NCBI RefSeq assembly: GCF_900111885.1
Contig: NZ_FOKG01000014.1
Coordinates: forward strand, 153,029-217,028
Direction: 5' to 3'
Source: Amycolatopsis marina
Lineage (GTDB): Bacteria; Actinomycetota; Actinomycetes; Mycobacteriales; Pseudonocardiaceae
Length of the DNA: 64,000 nt
Shown here: one piece after another, positions 15,799-23,224 of the stretch
Layout: the number at the start of each line of letters is the position of its first letter
Position numbering within the stretch: position 1 is the first letter of the stretch
The notes under the pieces: model-generated
Database searches by the model: none
Told to the model about the DNA's origin: nothing
Seen by the model: the letters and a program-made list of their open reading frames with translations, nothing else
Position numbers and translations under genes: made by a program

Positions 15799-16449
15799 AT
15801 GTACTACAGGACCGATATCAAGCTGGCCGCGGCCGTCGCGGCGTTCGCGTCCGCGGGCGCGGCGGTGATCCACCTCGCCGTCACACCGGACCACTGGCGG
15901 GAGTGGGCCCCGTCCGGGCTGTTCTTCGCCGGGCTGGCGCTCCTCCAGCTCGGCTGGGCCGTGGCCGTGCTGCGGTCGGCGCACCGGGCCGTCCTCGGCA
16001 TCGGTGTCGTGGCGAACACGGCTGCCATCGCGTTGTGGGTCGTGACACGTACCAATGGTCTTCCGTTCGGCCCCCACGCCGATATCCCGGAATCCCTTGG
16101 GCCCGCGGGCATTCTGGCGACGGTGCTGGAACTGGTCGTCGTTCTCGGTGCGGCGTGGGGGATGCTGCCGCGCGAGCACGCGTCGAAGATCTCCGTCTGG
16201 AGATACCGGTTCGCCCTGGGCGGTGCGGCCATGCTGGTCGCGGCGGTCATGGCGCCGGGCGTGGTCGCGGGTCTCGACCACGCGCACGGCGGCGCGGAAC
16301 ACGACAGTCACGGCGAACCCGGAACCGGAGGTCACCACGGGACGACCTCCACACCCGAACCCGTTCCGGGCGGGTCCACGGCCACCCGGCGACCCACGAC
16401 GTCGGAATCCTCGCACTCGTCTGGGCACTCGGACGGACATTCCCACTGA
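15799..16449 (+). CDS. Four-helix membrane protein with His-rich C-terminus
   Basis: 216 residues with four to five hydrophobic segments up to about residue 155 (for example AAAVAAFASAGAAVIHLAV and GILATVLELVVVLGAAWG), then a hydrophilic tail packed with histidines (DHAHGGAEHDSHGE, SSHSSGHSDGHSH). I do not recognise a named family. The tail looks like a metal-binding segment. Its neighbour at 15324 has the same character, so the two may act together in metal (copper, zinc or nickel) handling at the membrane; this is inference. Confidence 0.65.
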   Translation: MYYRTDIKLAAAVAAFASAGAAVIHLAVTPDHWREWAPSGLFFAGLALLQLGWAVAVLRSAHRAVLGIGVVANTAAIALWVVTRTNGLPFGPHADIPESLGPAGILATVLELVVVLGAAWGMLPREHASKISVWRYRFALGGAAMLVAAVMAPGVVAGLDHAHGGAEHDSHGEPGTGGHHGTTSTPEPVPGGSTATRRPTTSESSHSSGHSDGHSH

Positions 16450-16510
16450 TCGGTCCGCTGCGGGAGGATTGCGCGGACGTGCGTGCTCCGACCCGAAGGA
16501 CCAGGTGCTG

Positions 16511-16804
16511 ATGAACAGACCGGACGAGCAGCGAAGCTTGGACAAGCAGTTCACGGCGACCCTGCGCAAGAGCACGGCCAAGGGCGGATGGACCTACGTC
16601 GTGATGCCCGACTCGGTCGAGTTCTTCGGGACGCGCGGGCTGGTGAAGGTCAGGGGGACGATCGACGGGCACCCGTTCCGGAGCTCGTTCATGGCCATGG
16701 GCGACGGGACGCACAAGCTGCCGGTGAAGGCCGATATCCGCACGGCGATCGGGAAGGGCGCCGGTGACAGTGTCACAGTCTGTCTAGAAGAGCGAATCGG
16801 CTGA
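16511..16804 (+). CDS. DUF1905 domain protein
   Basis: 97-residue single-domain protein of the DUF1905 family: it starts with the characteristic FTATLRKSTAKGGWTYV strand pair, followed by VKVRGTIDGHPFRSSFMAMGDGTHKLPV and the closing KGAGDSVTVCLEERI. The family folds as a small beta barrel and has no established activity; longer members carry a second OmdA-type domain that is absent here. The ATG at 16511 follows an AAGGA stretch. Confidence 0.82.
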   Translation: MNRPDEQRSLDKQFTATLRKSTAKGGWTYVVMPDSVEFFGTRGLVKVRGTIDGHPFRSSFMAMGDGTHKLPVKADIRTAIGKGAGDSVTVCLEERIG

Positions 16805-16829
16805 CGAGCGGCGTCCCGACTGAGTCAAG

Positions 16830-17049
16830 TTGCCGACGCTGGAACAGGCTCAGCTCAAGCACGCGATGCTGCAACGCGGGCCACGAGTCCTATGTGCTCG
16901 TGGACCATTCCAAGGTGGACAGCGCACCGGTCTCCTACTGGGCTCCGCTCGATCGGGAGCACACCGTCATCGTCGACGACGGTGGCGATCCTGCCGCACT
17001 GCGGGTATTCGGCGACTCGGTGCTGGTCGTGCCGACCGGCCGGGACTGA
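16830..17049 (+). pseudogene. DeoR-family regulator remnant
   Basis: Two reading frames together spell the C-terminal part of a DeoR-type sugar regulator: EQAQLKHAMLQRG in the frame of 16830, then, shifted by one base near 16880, HESYVLVDHSKV, APLDREHTVIVDDG and a final VLVVPTGRD ending at TGA 17047-17049. The DHSK and (I/V)xDDG motifs are typical of the DeoR effector domain. The helix-turn-helix and most of the domain are missing, so the gene is dead. It overlaps nothing and is convergent with the DUF421 gene. Confidence 0.65.
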
Positions 17050-17061
17050 CTCGCCGTACTG

Positions 17062-17583
17062 TCACGTTTCGCCGGGCACGTCCGGCACGTTGTTCAGTGC
17101 GTCGAGGGTGCCCGCCTTCGCGATGGGGATCACACTGAGCTTGCCGTTGGTCTCCAGTACCACCGCGGCCACCTGATCCAGCCCGCCGATACCGTGCGAC
17201 CGGATCGCCTGCAGCACCTCGGTCTCGCTGACGCGCTGCTCCCGGAGGGCGTCGGGTCGCAGCCGTCCCTGCCACAGCAGCAGTGTCGGGTCCGAGCGCA
17301 CGGCCCCGCGGATCGCGGGCACGCGCACGCCCAGCCATGCGACGACGAACTGGGCCGCGACGAGCAGGGCCAGTGCCAGCACGCCTTCGGCGAGCGCGAC
17401 GTCGGCGGTCAGCAGGACGGTGGCCAGTGTGGACCCCAGTGCCACCGTGACCACCAGGTCGAAGGCGTTCATCTTGGCCAGCGTCCGCTTGCCGGAGAGG
17501 CGGAGCACGATCACCAGCAGTACGTAGGCGGGGATCCCCACGAGGACCACCCTGCCGAGCCCGCCCCAGGAGTCGAAGAACAT
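17062..17583 (-). CDS. DUF421 (YetF-like) membrane protein
   Basis: 173 residues: three N-terminal membrane segments (VVLVGIPAYVLLVIVLRL onward), the conserved SGKRTLAKMNAFDLVVTVALGS motif, then a cytoplasmic domain with LLLWQGRLRPDALREQRVSETEVLQAIRSHGI compressed here in outline. This matches DUF421/YetF proteins. Family role is unclear, linked to spore or stress physiology in Bacillus. Start at 17583 (MFFDSWGG). Confidence 0.85.
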   Translation of the reverse strand: MFFDSWGGLGRVVLVGIPAYVLLVIVLRLSGKRTLAKMNAFDLVVTVALGSTLATVLLTADVALAEGVLALALLVAAQFVVAWLGVRVPAIRGAVRSDPTLLLWQGRLRPDALREQRVSETEVLQAIRSHGIGGLDQVAAVVLETNGKLSVIPIAKAGTLDALNNVPDVPGET

Positions 17584-17632
17584 TCCACAGGCCTACCCCG
17601 CTGCGGGGGAACGACACGTGGAGTGGCCCGCC

Positions 17633-18922
17633 CTACGGAACCACGTGCTGCACCGGCCGGTCGGCCACCCGCCGCAGTCCGGGAGCGGTGGAGTCGTGGA
17701 CAAGGGCGCAGTCACGCAGGTGCTCGGCCTGGCCGAAGTCCACTCGCAGCTCGACTCCGTCCGCCAGCCGGTACGGCCGCGTGTCGACGACCGCGCCGAG
17801 AATCTTGCGCAGCCGGGACACCTCCGCACGGGCCGTCACCACGTGGTCGGCATCGCCGTAGAGTGCCGAGCTCAGCGCGGCGGCGCTCAGTCCGGCCGAC
17901 CCGGCCAGGTGCAGCAGGAGCAGGATCTCCGCGTGCCGGGCGGTCGGCGAGCTGCGCCACGGTGCGCCACTGCCACTCACCTCGATCAGCGGCTGCCCGG
18001 AGAGATCGAGCAGCAGCCGCACGGTGTTGTCGCTGCCAGCGGGCAGCACCAGCCAGCCGTTGGCGACGGCCTCGGGCAGGCACAGCCCCAGCCCCGGTAC
18101 GGCGATCGCCCGATCGCCACGGGGCACGGCGATGCGGTCCCGGACCGTGATGCCCGTGCTGTGGGCGACCCAGCCGTGCTCGTCGACCAGCAACAGCGGG
18201 CCGTCCACCGCGGCGAGCCGGGGTGCGGCTGCTGTTCGCAGTTGTTCGAGCCGGTGCTCGTGGTGGCGCCAGAGTCGTAGCTCGGCGAGCCGGACGGCGG
18301 TCTCGACCAGCGCGCCGATGGTCGGGTGCAGAGTCATCGCCGGGCCGCTGACGTCGACGATGCCGAGGAGTTCGCCGGTGCGCGGATCGTGAATCGGGGC
18401 GGCTGTGCAGTACCACGGATGCTGCGGCTGCTCGAAGTGCTCGGCGGAGAACAGCTGCACCGGGGCAGCCTCGGCGATCGCGGTTCCGATCGCGTTGGTG
18501 CCGACCGCCGACTCGGTCCAGAGCGCCCCCTCGACGAACCCCAGGCTGTCCGCGCGGATCCTGGTGCGCGCCGCGCCCTCCCGCCAGAGGATGACGCCCT
18601 CGCCGTTGGTGACCACCAGCAGGAACTGGGACGCGTCCGCGACGGCGGAGATCAGTCCCCTCAGCTCGGTGATGACCGAACTCAGTGGGGACTCCCTGCG
18701 CAGGCGCTCCACCTCCGCCACCGACAACGGGTCCCGCGTGTTCCGCCCGTCGGGATCGAGACCGAGCGCGAGCACCCTGGACCACGACCTGGCGACGAGG
18801 TCGCGCGGGCGCATCGGAGGGCGGGAGCCACCGAGGACGGCGTGGTGGGTCCTGGCCAGGGCGCGGGCGTACGCCTGCAGGTCCGTGCCCTGCTCGATCG
18901 CACCGAAACCGCTCACGATCAC
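17633..18922 (-). CDS. GAF-domain transcriptional regulator
   Basis: 429 residues from the GTG at 18922 (an ATG at 18979 would add 19). An N-terminal helical segment containing RDLVARSWSRVLALGLDPDG is followed by a GAF domain (TELRGLISAVADASQFLLVV through WTESAVGTNAIGTAIAEAAP, shown in outline), as in AcoR-type activators, but no sigma-54 AAA domain is present. The C-terminus (ILLLLHLAGSAGLSAAALS to VVTARAEVSRLRKIL) looks like a winged-helix DNA-binding domain. Actinobacterial proteins of this design flank oxygenase or dehydrogenase genes; here the divergent partner is the flavin monooxygenase at 19069. Confidence 0.75.
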   Translation of the reverse strand: MIVSGFGAIEQGTDLQAYARALARTHHAVLGGSRPPMRPRDLVARSWSRVLALGLDPDGRNTRDPLSVAEVERLRRESPLSSVITELRGLISAVADASQFLLVVTNGEGVILWREGAARTRIRADSLGFVEGALWTESAVGTNAIGTAIAEAAPVQLFSAEHFEQPQHPWYCTAAPIHDPRTGELLGIVDVSGPAMTLHPTIGALVETAVRLAELRLWRHHEHRLEQLRTAAAPRLAAVDGPLLLVDEHGWVAHSTGITVRDRIAVPRGDRAIAVPGLGLCLPEAVANGWLVLPAGSDNTVRLLLDLSGQPLIEVSGSGAPWRSSPTARHAEILLLLHLAGSAGLSAAALSSALYGDADHVVTARAEVSRLRKILGAVVDTRPYRLADGVELRVDFGQAEHLRDCALVHDSTAPGLRRVADRPVQHVVP

Positions 18923-18985
18923 CGTTCCCGTCCTTGGGCCCTCCCGTGACGATAGCCGCTGTGCTGTGAGCTGCGCCATGGCGCG

Positions 18986-19044
18986 TGCAACGCGCTGCAA
19001 CCCTTGTTCGCCACCTCGTCCGTGTCGTGTGCTGTGAGTCACAG
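18986..19044. promoter_or_regulatory. Symmetric elements in the GAF regulator / monooxygenase gap
   Basis: The divergent gap contains TGCAACGCGCTGCA (18986-18999, symmetric except for one base pair of positions) and the perfect 13-bp palindrome CTGTGAGTCACAG (19032-19044). GTGCTGTGAG is also repeated, at about 18961 and 19029. These are candidate sites for the GAF regulator acting on both genes. Confidence 0.45.
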
Positions 19045-19068
19045 GAAGGCCCGGCGAGAGGAATTGCG

Positions 19069-20904
19069 ATGACGCAGACCGTCCAGCCCGACATCCGGCA
19101 GGACTCCGTGCGCGAGAACGCCACGCCACAACAGCGGGTGGACGACTGGCTCGCGGAGTTCGAGGCCGCGCTGACCGCCCGTGACGTGCGGCGGGCCGCG
19201 GGCATGTTCGCCACCGACAGCTTCTGGCGCGACCTCGTCGCGTTCACCTGGAACATCAAGACGGTGGAGGGCCGTGCGGGTGTCGCGGACCTGCTCGGCG
19301 CCCGGCTGGCCGACACGGATCCGTCCGGGTTTCGCACCATCGAGCCCGCGGAGGAAGCCGACGGCGTCACCTCCGCGTGGATCGGCTTCGAGACGGCCGT
19401 CGGCCGCGGTCTCGGGCACCTGCGACTGACCGAAGAGGGCGCGTGGACCCTGCTGACCACCGTGCACGAGATCAAGGGGCACGAGGAGAACAAGGGTGCG
19501 AGCCGCCCGCTCGGCGCGGTGCACGGTGCTGATCGCGATCGGCTCAGCTGGGCCGATCGGCGGGCGCGGGAGGACGCCCAGCTCGGCTACGCCCAGCAGC
19601 CCTACGTGGTGGTCGTCGGCGGCGGCCAGGGCGGGATCGCGCTCGGCGCGCGCCTGCGCCAGCTCGGCGTGCCCGCGCTGGTGATCGAGCGCAATCCGCG
19701 AGCGGGGGACTCATGGCGCAACCGGTACAAGACGCTCTGTCTGCACGACCCCGTCTGGTACGACCACCTGCCGTACCTGCCCTTCCCCGACACCTGGCCG
19801 GTCTTCGCGCCGAAGGACAAGATCGGTGACTGGCTGGAGATGTACACGCGGGTGATGGAGGTGCCCTACTGGACGTCGAGCACCTGCACGTCGGCCTCCT
19901 ACGACGAACGCACGAAGCAGTGGACCGTTCACGTCGATCGGGACGGGGAGCAGGTCACGCTCCGGCCGAAGCACCTGGTGCTCGCCACCGGGATGTCCGG
20001 CAAACCGAATGTTCCCACGTTCCCCGGACAGGACAGCTTCGCCGGCGACCAGCACCACTCCAGCCGGCACCCCGGGCCGGAGGCGTACGCGGGCAAACGC
20101 GCCGTGGTGATCGGCTCGAACAACTCCGCACACGACATCTGCGGCGCGCTGTGGGAGGTGGGCGCCGACGTGACGATGGTCCAGCGGTCGTCGACGCACG
20201 TCGTCAAGTCGGACTCGCTGATGGAACTCGGGCTCGGCGACCTGTACTCCGAGCGGGCCGTGGCCTCGGGGATGACCACGCAGAAGGCCGATCTGACGTT
20301 CGCCTCCCTGCCATACCGGATCATGCACGAGTTTCAGATCCCGGTGTACCAGGCGATCGCCGAGCGCGACGCCGACTTCTACGAGCGCCTGGAGAAGGCG
20401 GGCTTCCGGCACGACTGGGGCGATGACGGTTCCGGGCTGTTCATGAAGTACCTGCGCCGCGGTTCCGGGTACTACATCGACGTGGGTGCGAGTGAACTCG
20501 TCGCGAACGGGGACATCAAGCTCGCGCACGGGCAGGTCCGCGAGCTCACCGAACACGAGGTGGTGCTGGCGGACGGCACGCGACTGCCAGCCGACCTGGT
20601 GGTGTACGCGACGGGGTTCGGCTCGATGAACGGCTGGGCGGCCGACCTGATCGGCCAGGACGTCGCGGACAAGGTCGGCAAGTGCTGGGGCCTCGGGTCG
20701 GGCACGACCAAGGACCCGGGGCCGTGGGAGGGGGAGCAGCGCAACATGTGGAAGCCGACCCAGCAGGAAGGCCTCTGGTTCCACGGCGGAAATCTGCACC
20801 AGTCAAGGCACTACTCCCTGTACCTGGCACTGCAACTCAAGGCCCGCCACGAAAACATTCCAACCCCCGTCTACGGCCTCCAAGAAGTCCACCACCTCGC
20901 CTGA
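19069..20904 (+). CDS. SnoaL-like domain fused to a flavin-dependent monooxygenase
   Basis: 611 residues. Roughly 15-150 is an NTF2/SnoaL-like domain (VDDWLAEFEAALTARDVRRAA); the rest is a class B flavin monooxygenase with FAD motif VVVVGGGQGGIALGARL (about 180-196), the FAGDQHHSSRHPG signature resembling the FxGxxxHxxx(W/Y/F) of FMO and Baeyer-Villiger enzymes, and a second Rossmann motif VVIGSNNSAHDI for NADPH in which serine and asparagine replace usual glycines. It probably oxygenates a small organic substrate. GAGAGGAAT precedes the ATG. It is divergent from the GAF regulator, the likely activator. Confidence 0.85.
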   Translation: MTQTVQPDIRQDSVRENATPQQRVDDWLAEFEAALTARDVRRAAGMFATDSFWRDLVAFTWNIKTVEGRAGVADLLGARLADTDPSGFRTIEPAEEADGVTSAWIGFETAVGRGLGHLRLTEEGAWTLLTTVHEIKGHEENKGASRPLGAVHGADRDRLSWADRRAREDAQLGYAQQPYVVVVGGGQGGIALGARLRQLGVPALVIERNPRAGDSWRNRYKTLCLHDPVWYDHLPYLPFPDTWPVFAPKDKIGDWLEMYTRVMEVPYWTSSTCTSASYDERTKQWTVHVDRDGEQVTLRPKHLVLATGMSGKPNVPTFPGQDSFAGDQHHSSRHPGPEAYAGKRAVVIGSNNSAHDICGALWEVGADVTMVQRSSTHVVKSDSLMELGLGDLYSERAVASGMTTQKADLTFASLPYRIMHEFQIPVYQAIAERDADFYERLEKAGFRHDWGDDGSGLFMKYLRRGSGYYIDVGASELVANGDIKLAHGQVRELTEHEVVLADGTRLPADLVVYATGFGSMNGWAADLIGQDVADKVGKCWGLGSGTTKDPGPWEGEQRNMWKPTQQEGLWFHGGNLHQSRHYSLYLALQLKARHENIPTPVYGLQEVHHLA

Positions 20905-20942
20905 GCCGACGCACTGGCTTGGGATGTCCGCAAGTACCACGC

Positions 20943-20974
20943 GGTCTCGCACTTTCCCGGGAAAGTGCGAGACC
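20943..20974. repeat. 32-bp perfect palindrome, copy 1 of a shared core
   Basis: GGTCTCGCACTTTCCC joined without spacer to its exact complement. The central 20 bp, GCACTTTCCCGGGAAAGTGC, recur at 21001-21042, 40484-40511 and 40537-40562. The outer GGTCT/AGACC arms are unique to this copy. It lies between the monooxygenase stop and the Dabb gene. Confidence 0.9.
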
Positions 20975-21000
20975 CGGAAAGCCCCGCCCCAGGTCCAGCG

Positions 21001-21042
21001 CCTTCCCCATCGCACTTTCCCGGGAAAGTGCGATGGGGAAGG
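21001..21042. repeat. 42-bp perfect palindrome, copy 2 of the shared core
   Basis: Arms of 21 bp (CCTTCCCCATCGCACTTTCCC and complement, core shared) with no spacer and no mismatch. Its centre is 63 bp from the centre of copy 1 and its end is 26 bp before the Dabb start codon, so an RNA hairpin here would form in the leader of that gene. Confidence 0.9.
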
Positions 21043-21067
21043 TGTCGGTCCGGATAGGGTGGGTCGC

Positions 21068-21361
21068 ATGATTCGTCACACGGTCGCGTTCCGGCTCCGT
21101 CATGCCCCCGGGTCCGACGAGGAGGCTGGGTTCCTGAAGGCCGCGCTCGCGCTCGCCGACATCCCCGGTGTCGAACGCTTCGAACAACTGCGCCAGACGA
21201 GCCCCAAGAACGACTTCCGGTTCGGCTTCTCGATGGAGTTCGCCGACCAGACGGCGTACACGAACTACAACGAGCACCCCGTGCACACGGGGTTCGTGGC
21301 CGAACGCTGGCTCACCGAGGTCGAGGACTTCCTCGAGATCGACTACGAGCCCCTCGGCTGA
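21068..21361 (+). CDS. Dabb (stress-responsive A/B barrel) protein
   Basis: 97-residue single Dabb domain: MIRHTVAFRLRHAPGSDEE is the usual opening (strand, histidine, FRL), and YTNYNEHPVHTGFVAE is the conserved HP-containing segment before the last helix. Members form dimeric ferredoxin-like barrels; some are small-molecule cyclases or monooxygenases, many are unassigned. It is followed 5 bp later by the deaminase gene, so they are probably cotranscribed. Confidence 0.85.
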   Translation: MIRHTVAFRLRHAPGSDEEAGFLKAALALADIPGVERFEQLRQTSPKNDFRFGFSMEFADQTAYTNYNEHPVHTGFVAERWLTEVEDFLEIDYEPLG

Positions 21362-21366
21362 TCGCC

Positions 21367-21852
21367 ATGATCGACGACGCTGAGCTGCCGTACTTGCGCC
21401 GTTGTGTGGAGCTGGCGACACAGGCACTGGAAGCGGGCGAAGAGCCGTTCGGCTCGGTCCTCGTTTCCGCCGAGGGCGAAGTGCTCGCCGAGGACCACAA
21501 CCGCGTGGCCGGCGGCGATCAGACCCGGCACCCCGAGTTCGAGCTGGCCCGCTGGTCGGCGGCTCACCTGACCCCGGATCAGCGGTCGGCGGCCACCGTG
21601 TACACCTCGGGCGAGCATTGCCCGATGTGTGCGGCCGCGCACGGCTGGGTCGGTCTCGGCCGGATCGTGTACGCGAGTTCGTCGGAGCAAACGGCGTCCT
21701 GGTTGGCCGAACTGGGGGTGCCACCGCCGCCCGTGCGCGCGCTGCCGATCAGGGAGATCGTTCCGGACATGGTCGTGGACGGCCCGGTACCCGAACTGGC
21801 AGAACCGATCCGGGAACTGCACCGCCGATTTCACGCCCGTGGGACGGTGTGA
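21367..21852 (+). CDS. CDA-fold nucleoside/base deaminase
   Basis: 161 residues of the cytidine/guanine deaminase superfamily. Zinc ligands are H55 in HPEFE, with E57 as proton shuttle, and C85 and C88 in HCPMCAAA. The first zinc motif has HPE instead of the common HAE. The C-terminal part is longer than in tRNA-specific TadA and resembles guanine/cytosine-type or nucleotide deaminases. It follows the Dabb gene closely. The substrate is unknown. Confidence 0.85.
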   Translation: MIDDAELPYLRRCVELATQALEAGEEPFGSVLVSAEGEVLAEDHNRVAGGDQTRHPEFELARWSAAHLTPDQRSAATVYTSGEHCPMCAAAHGWVGLGRIVYASSSEQTASWLAELGVPPPPVRALPIREIVPDMVVDGPVPELAEPIRELHRRFHARGTV

Positions 21853-21871
21853 GACCGGAAAGCGCCATCGC

Positions 21872-21904
21872 GAGTTGGCAGTTCCGGGGCGTGAGTTGGC
21901 AGTT
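21872..21904. repeat. Direct repeat GAGTTGGCAGTT x2, interspersed element
   Basis: GAGTTGGCAGTT occurs at 21872-21883 and 21893-21904, 21 bp apart, joined by CCGGGGCGT. A related element in opposite orientation lies at 49456-49485. It sits between the deaminase and the GbsR-like gene. It may be a binding site or a short interspersed repeat. Confidence 0.6.
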
Positions 21905-21954
21905 TTGTGGCACCTGAACAGCCCGTTGACCAGCTCCTGAGCGATACTCGGAGG

Positions 21955-22452
21955 GTGAACGAAACGGGCAGCGCGGACGAGTTCGTCGACTGGTTCATCG
22001 CGCAGTTCGCGCAGTTCTGGCGCTCACAGGGCGCGGCCAGGTCCGAAGGCCGGATCGTGGGTTTCATGCTCGTGTGCGGCAAGGACCGCGTCTCCGCCGA
22101 CGAGATCGCGAAGGGTGCGGGTGTCAGCAGGGGCTCGACGTCGGTGTACCTGAGGAGCCTGACCGAGGTCGGCTTCGTCCAGCGGGTTCCGGGCGACACC
22201 AAGGCGCGGATGTACACAATGGACGAGGACGTGTGGGGTAGCTTCCTGCGCAACGAGCGGGACTACCTGAAGAAGCAGCGCGCGCTGGCGGAGACCGCGC
22301 TCGACCGGCTGCCGCATCTCGACGCCAAGAGCCGCAACCGCCTGGTCAACATGCGGGACTACATGACCTGGCTCGACGGATACCACGACGTGCTCACCGA
22401 GCAGTGGGAGCGGGTCAAGGCCGAACGCGATCCCGCAGGGGAAGCGGAATGA
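21955..22452 (+). CDS. GbsR/MarR-type transcriptional regulator
   Basis: 165 residues from the GTG at 21955 (an in-frame GTG at 21907 would add 16 residues). It carries a winged helix-turn-helix (GRIVGFMLVCGKDRVSADEI, then KGAGVSRGSTSVYLRSL) and a helical C-terminus, the GbsR/YvaV arrangement. GATACT ends 7 bp before the GTG, and no ribosome site is properly spaced, so a leaderless mRNA is possible. The 3' end overlaps the convergent siderophore ATPase gene by 38 bp. Targets are unknown. Confidence 0.75.
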   Translation: MNETGSADEFVDWFIAQFAQFWRSQGAARSEGRIVGFMLVCGKDRVSADEIAKGAGVSRGSTSVYLRSLTEVGFVQRVPGDTKARMYTMDEDVWGSFLRNERDYLKKQRALAETALDRLPHLDAKSRNRLVNMRDYMTWLDGYHDVLTEQWERVKAERDPAGEAE

Positions 22453-23224
22453 CCATCGGCGTGCCCGCATGCGGATCCGGCACGACGTCGCAGTCGAGGC
22501 CGAACACCTCGGTGACCAGTTCTGTGGTCAGCACCGTCGCCGGATCGCCCGCCGCCACGACCTGGCCCTCGGCCATGACGACGAGATTCGTGGCGTAGCG
22601 CGCCGCCTGGTTCAGATCGTGCAGCACCGCCACGACCGTGCGCCCTTCGTGATGCAGCCGCGCGCACAGCTCGAGCACCTCGAACTGGTGCGCGATGTCG
22701 AGGAACGTGGTCGGCTCGTCCAACAGAACGATGTCGGTGTCCTGCGCGAGGACCATCGCGAACCAGGCCCGCTGCCGCTGCCCGCCGGACAACTCGCTCA
22801 GCTGCCTGTTCCCACTGCCGGCCAGGTCCGTCTGCTCCAGGGCCCGCGCGACGGCCACATCATCGGCCGGGCTCCACTGCCGCAGTGGGCGGTGATGCGG
22901 GTAGCGCCCTCGGCGGACCAGGTCACGAACCGTGATCCGATCAGGTGCCACCGGACTCTGTGGCAGCAATGCCAACCGCCGCGCCACCGCCTTGCCCCGG
23001 TAACTGCGCAAGTTCTTTCCGTGCAACAGGATCTGGCCAGATTGCGGCCGCACCACTCGTGCCATGGACTTGAGCACAGTGGACTTGCCACAACCGTTGG
23101 GGCCGATCAGGACGGTGAACTCGCCCTGCGGGACGTCCAGGCTGAGGTCGTGCACGACCGGCACCCCGCCGTACCCCAGTGTCGCCTGGTCGGCTCGCAG
23201 GAAATCCAGTCCTTTTCCGTTCAC
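22415..23224 (-). CDS. Iron-siderophore ABC importer ATPase (FecE/FepC-like)
   Basis: 269 residues with Walker A GPNGCGKST, signature LSGGQRQRAWFAMVLAQDT, Walker B IVLLDEPTTFLD, and the family's characteristic PDRITVRDLVRRGRYPH segment found in FecE/FepC/FhuC ATPases. The GTG at 23224 overlaps the permease stop (GTGA). It is the last gene of a four-gene minus-strand operon driven from the iron box at 26376. Confidence 0.92.
   Translation of the reverse strand: MNGKGLDFLRADQATLGYGGVPVVHDLSLDVPQGEFTVLIGPNGCGKSTVLKSMARVVRPQSGQILLHGKNLRSYRGKAVARRLALLPQSPVAPDRITVRDLVRRGRYPHHRPLRQWSPADDVAVARALEQTDLAGSGNRQLSELSGGQRQRAWFAMVLAQDTDIVLLDEPTTFLDIAHQFEVLELCARLHHEGRTVVAVLHDLNQAARYATNLVVMAEGQVVAAGDPATVLTTELVTEVFGLDCDVVPDPHAGTPMVIPLPLRDRVRP

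Noticed and set aside
20943..21042. Palindromes as simple transcription terminators
   Set aside because: The same elements at 40484-40562 lie between two divergent gene starts where a terminator is not expected, and no U-tract follows any copy.
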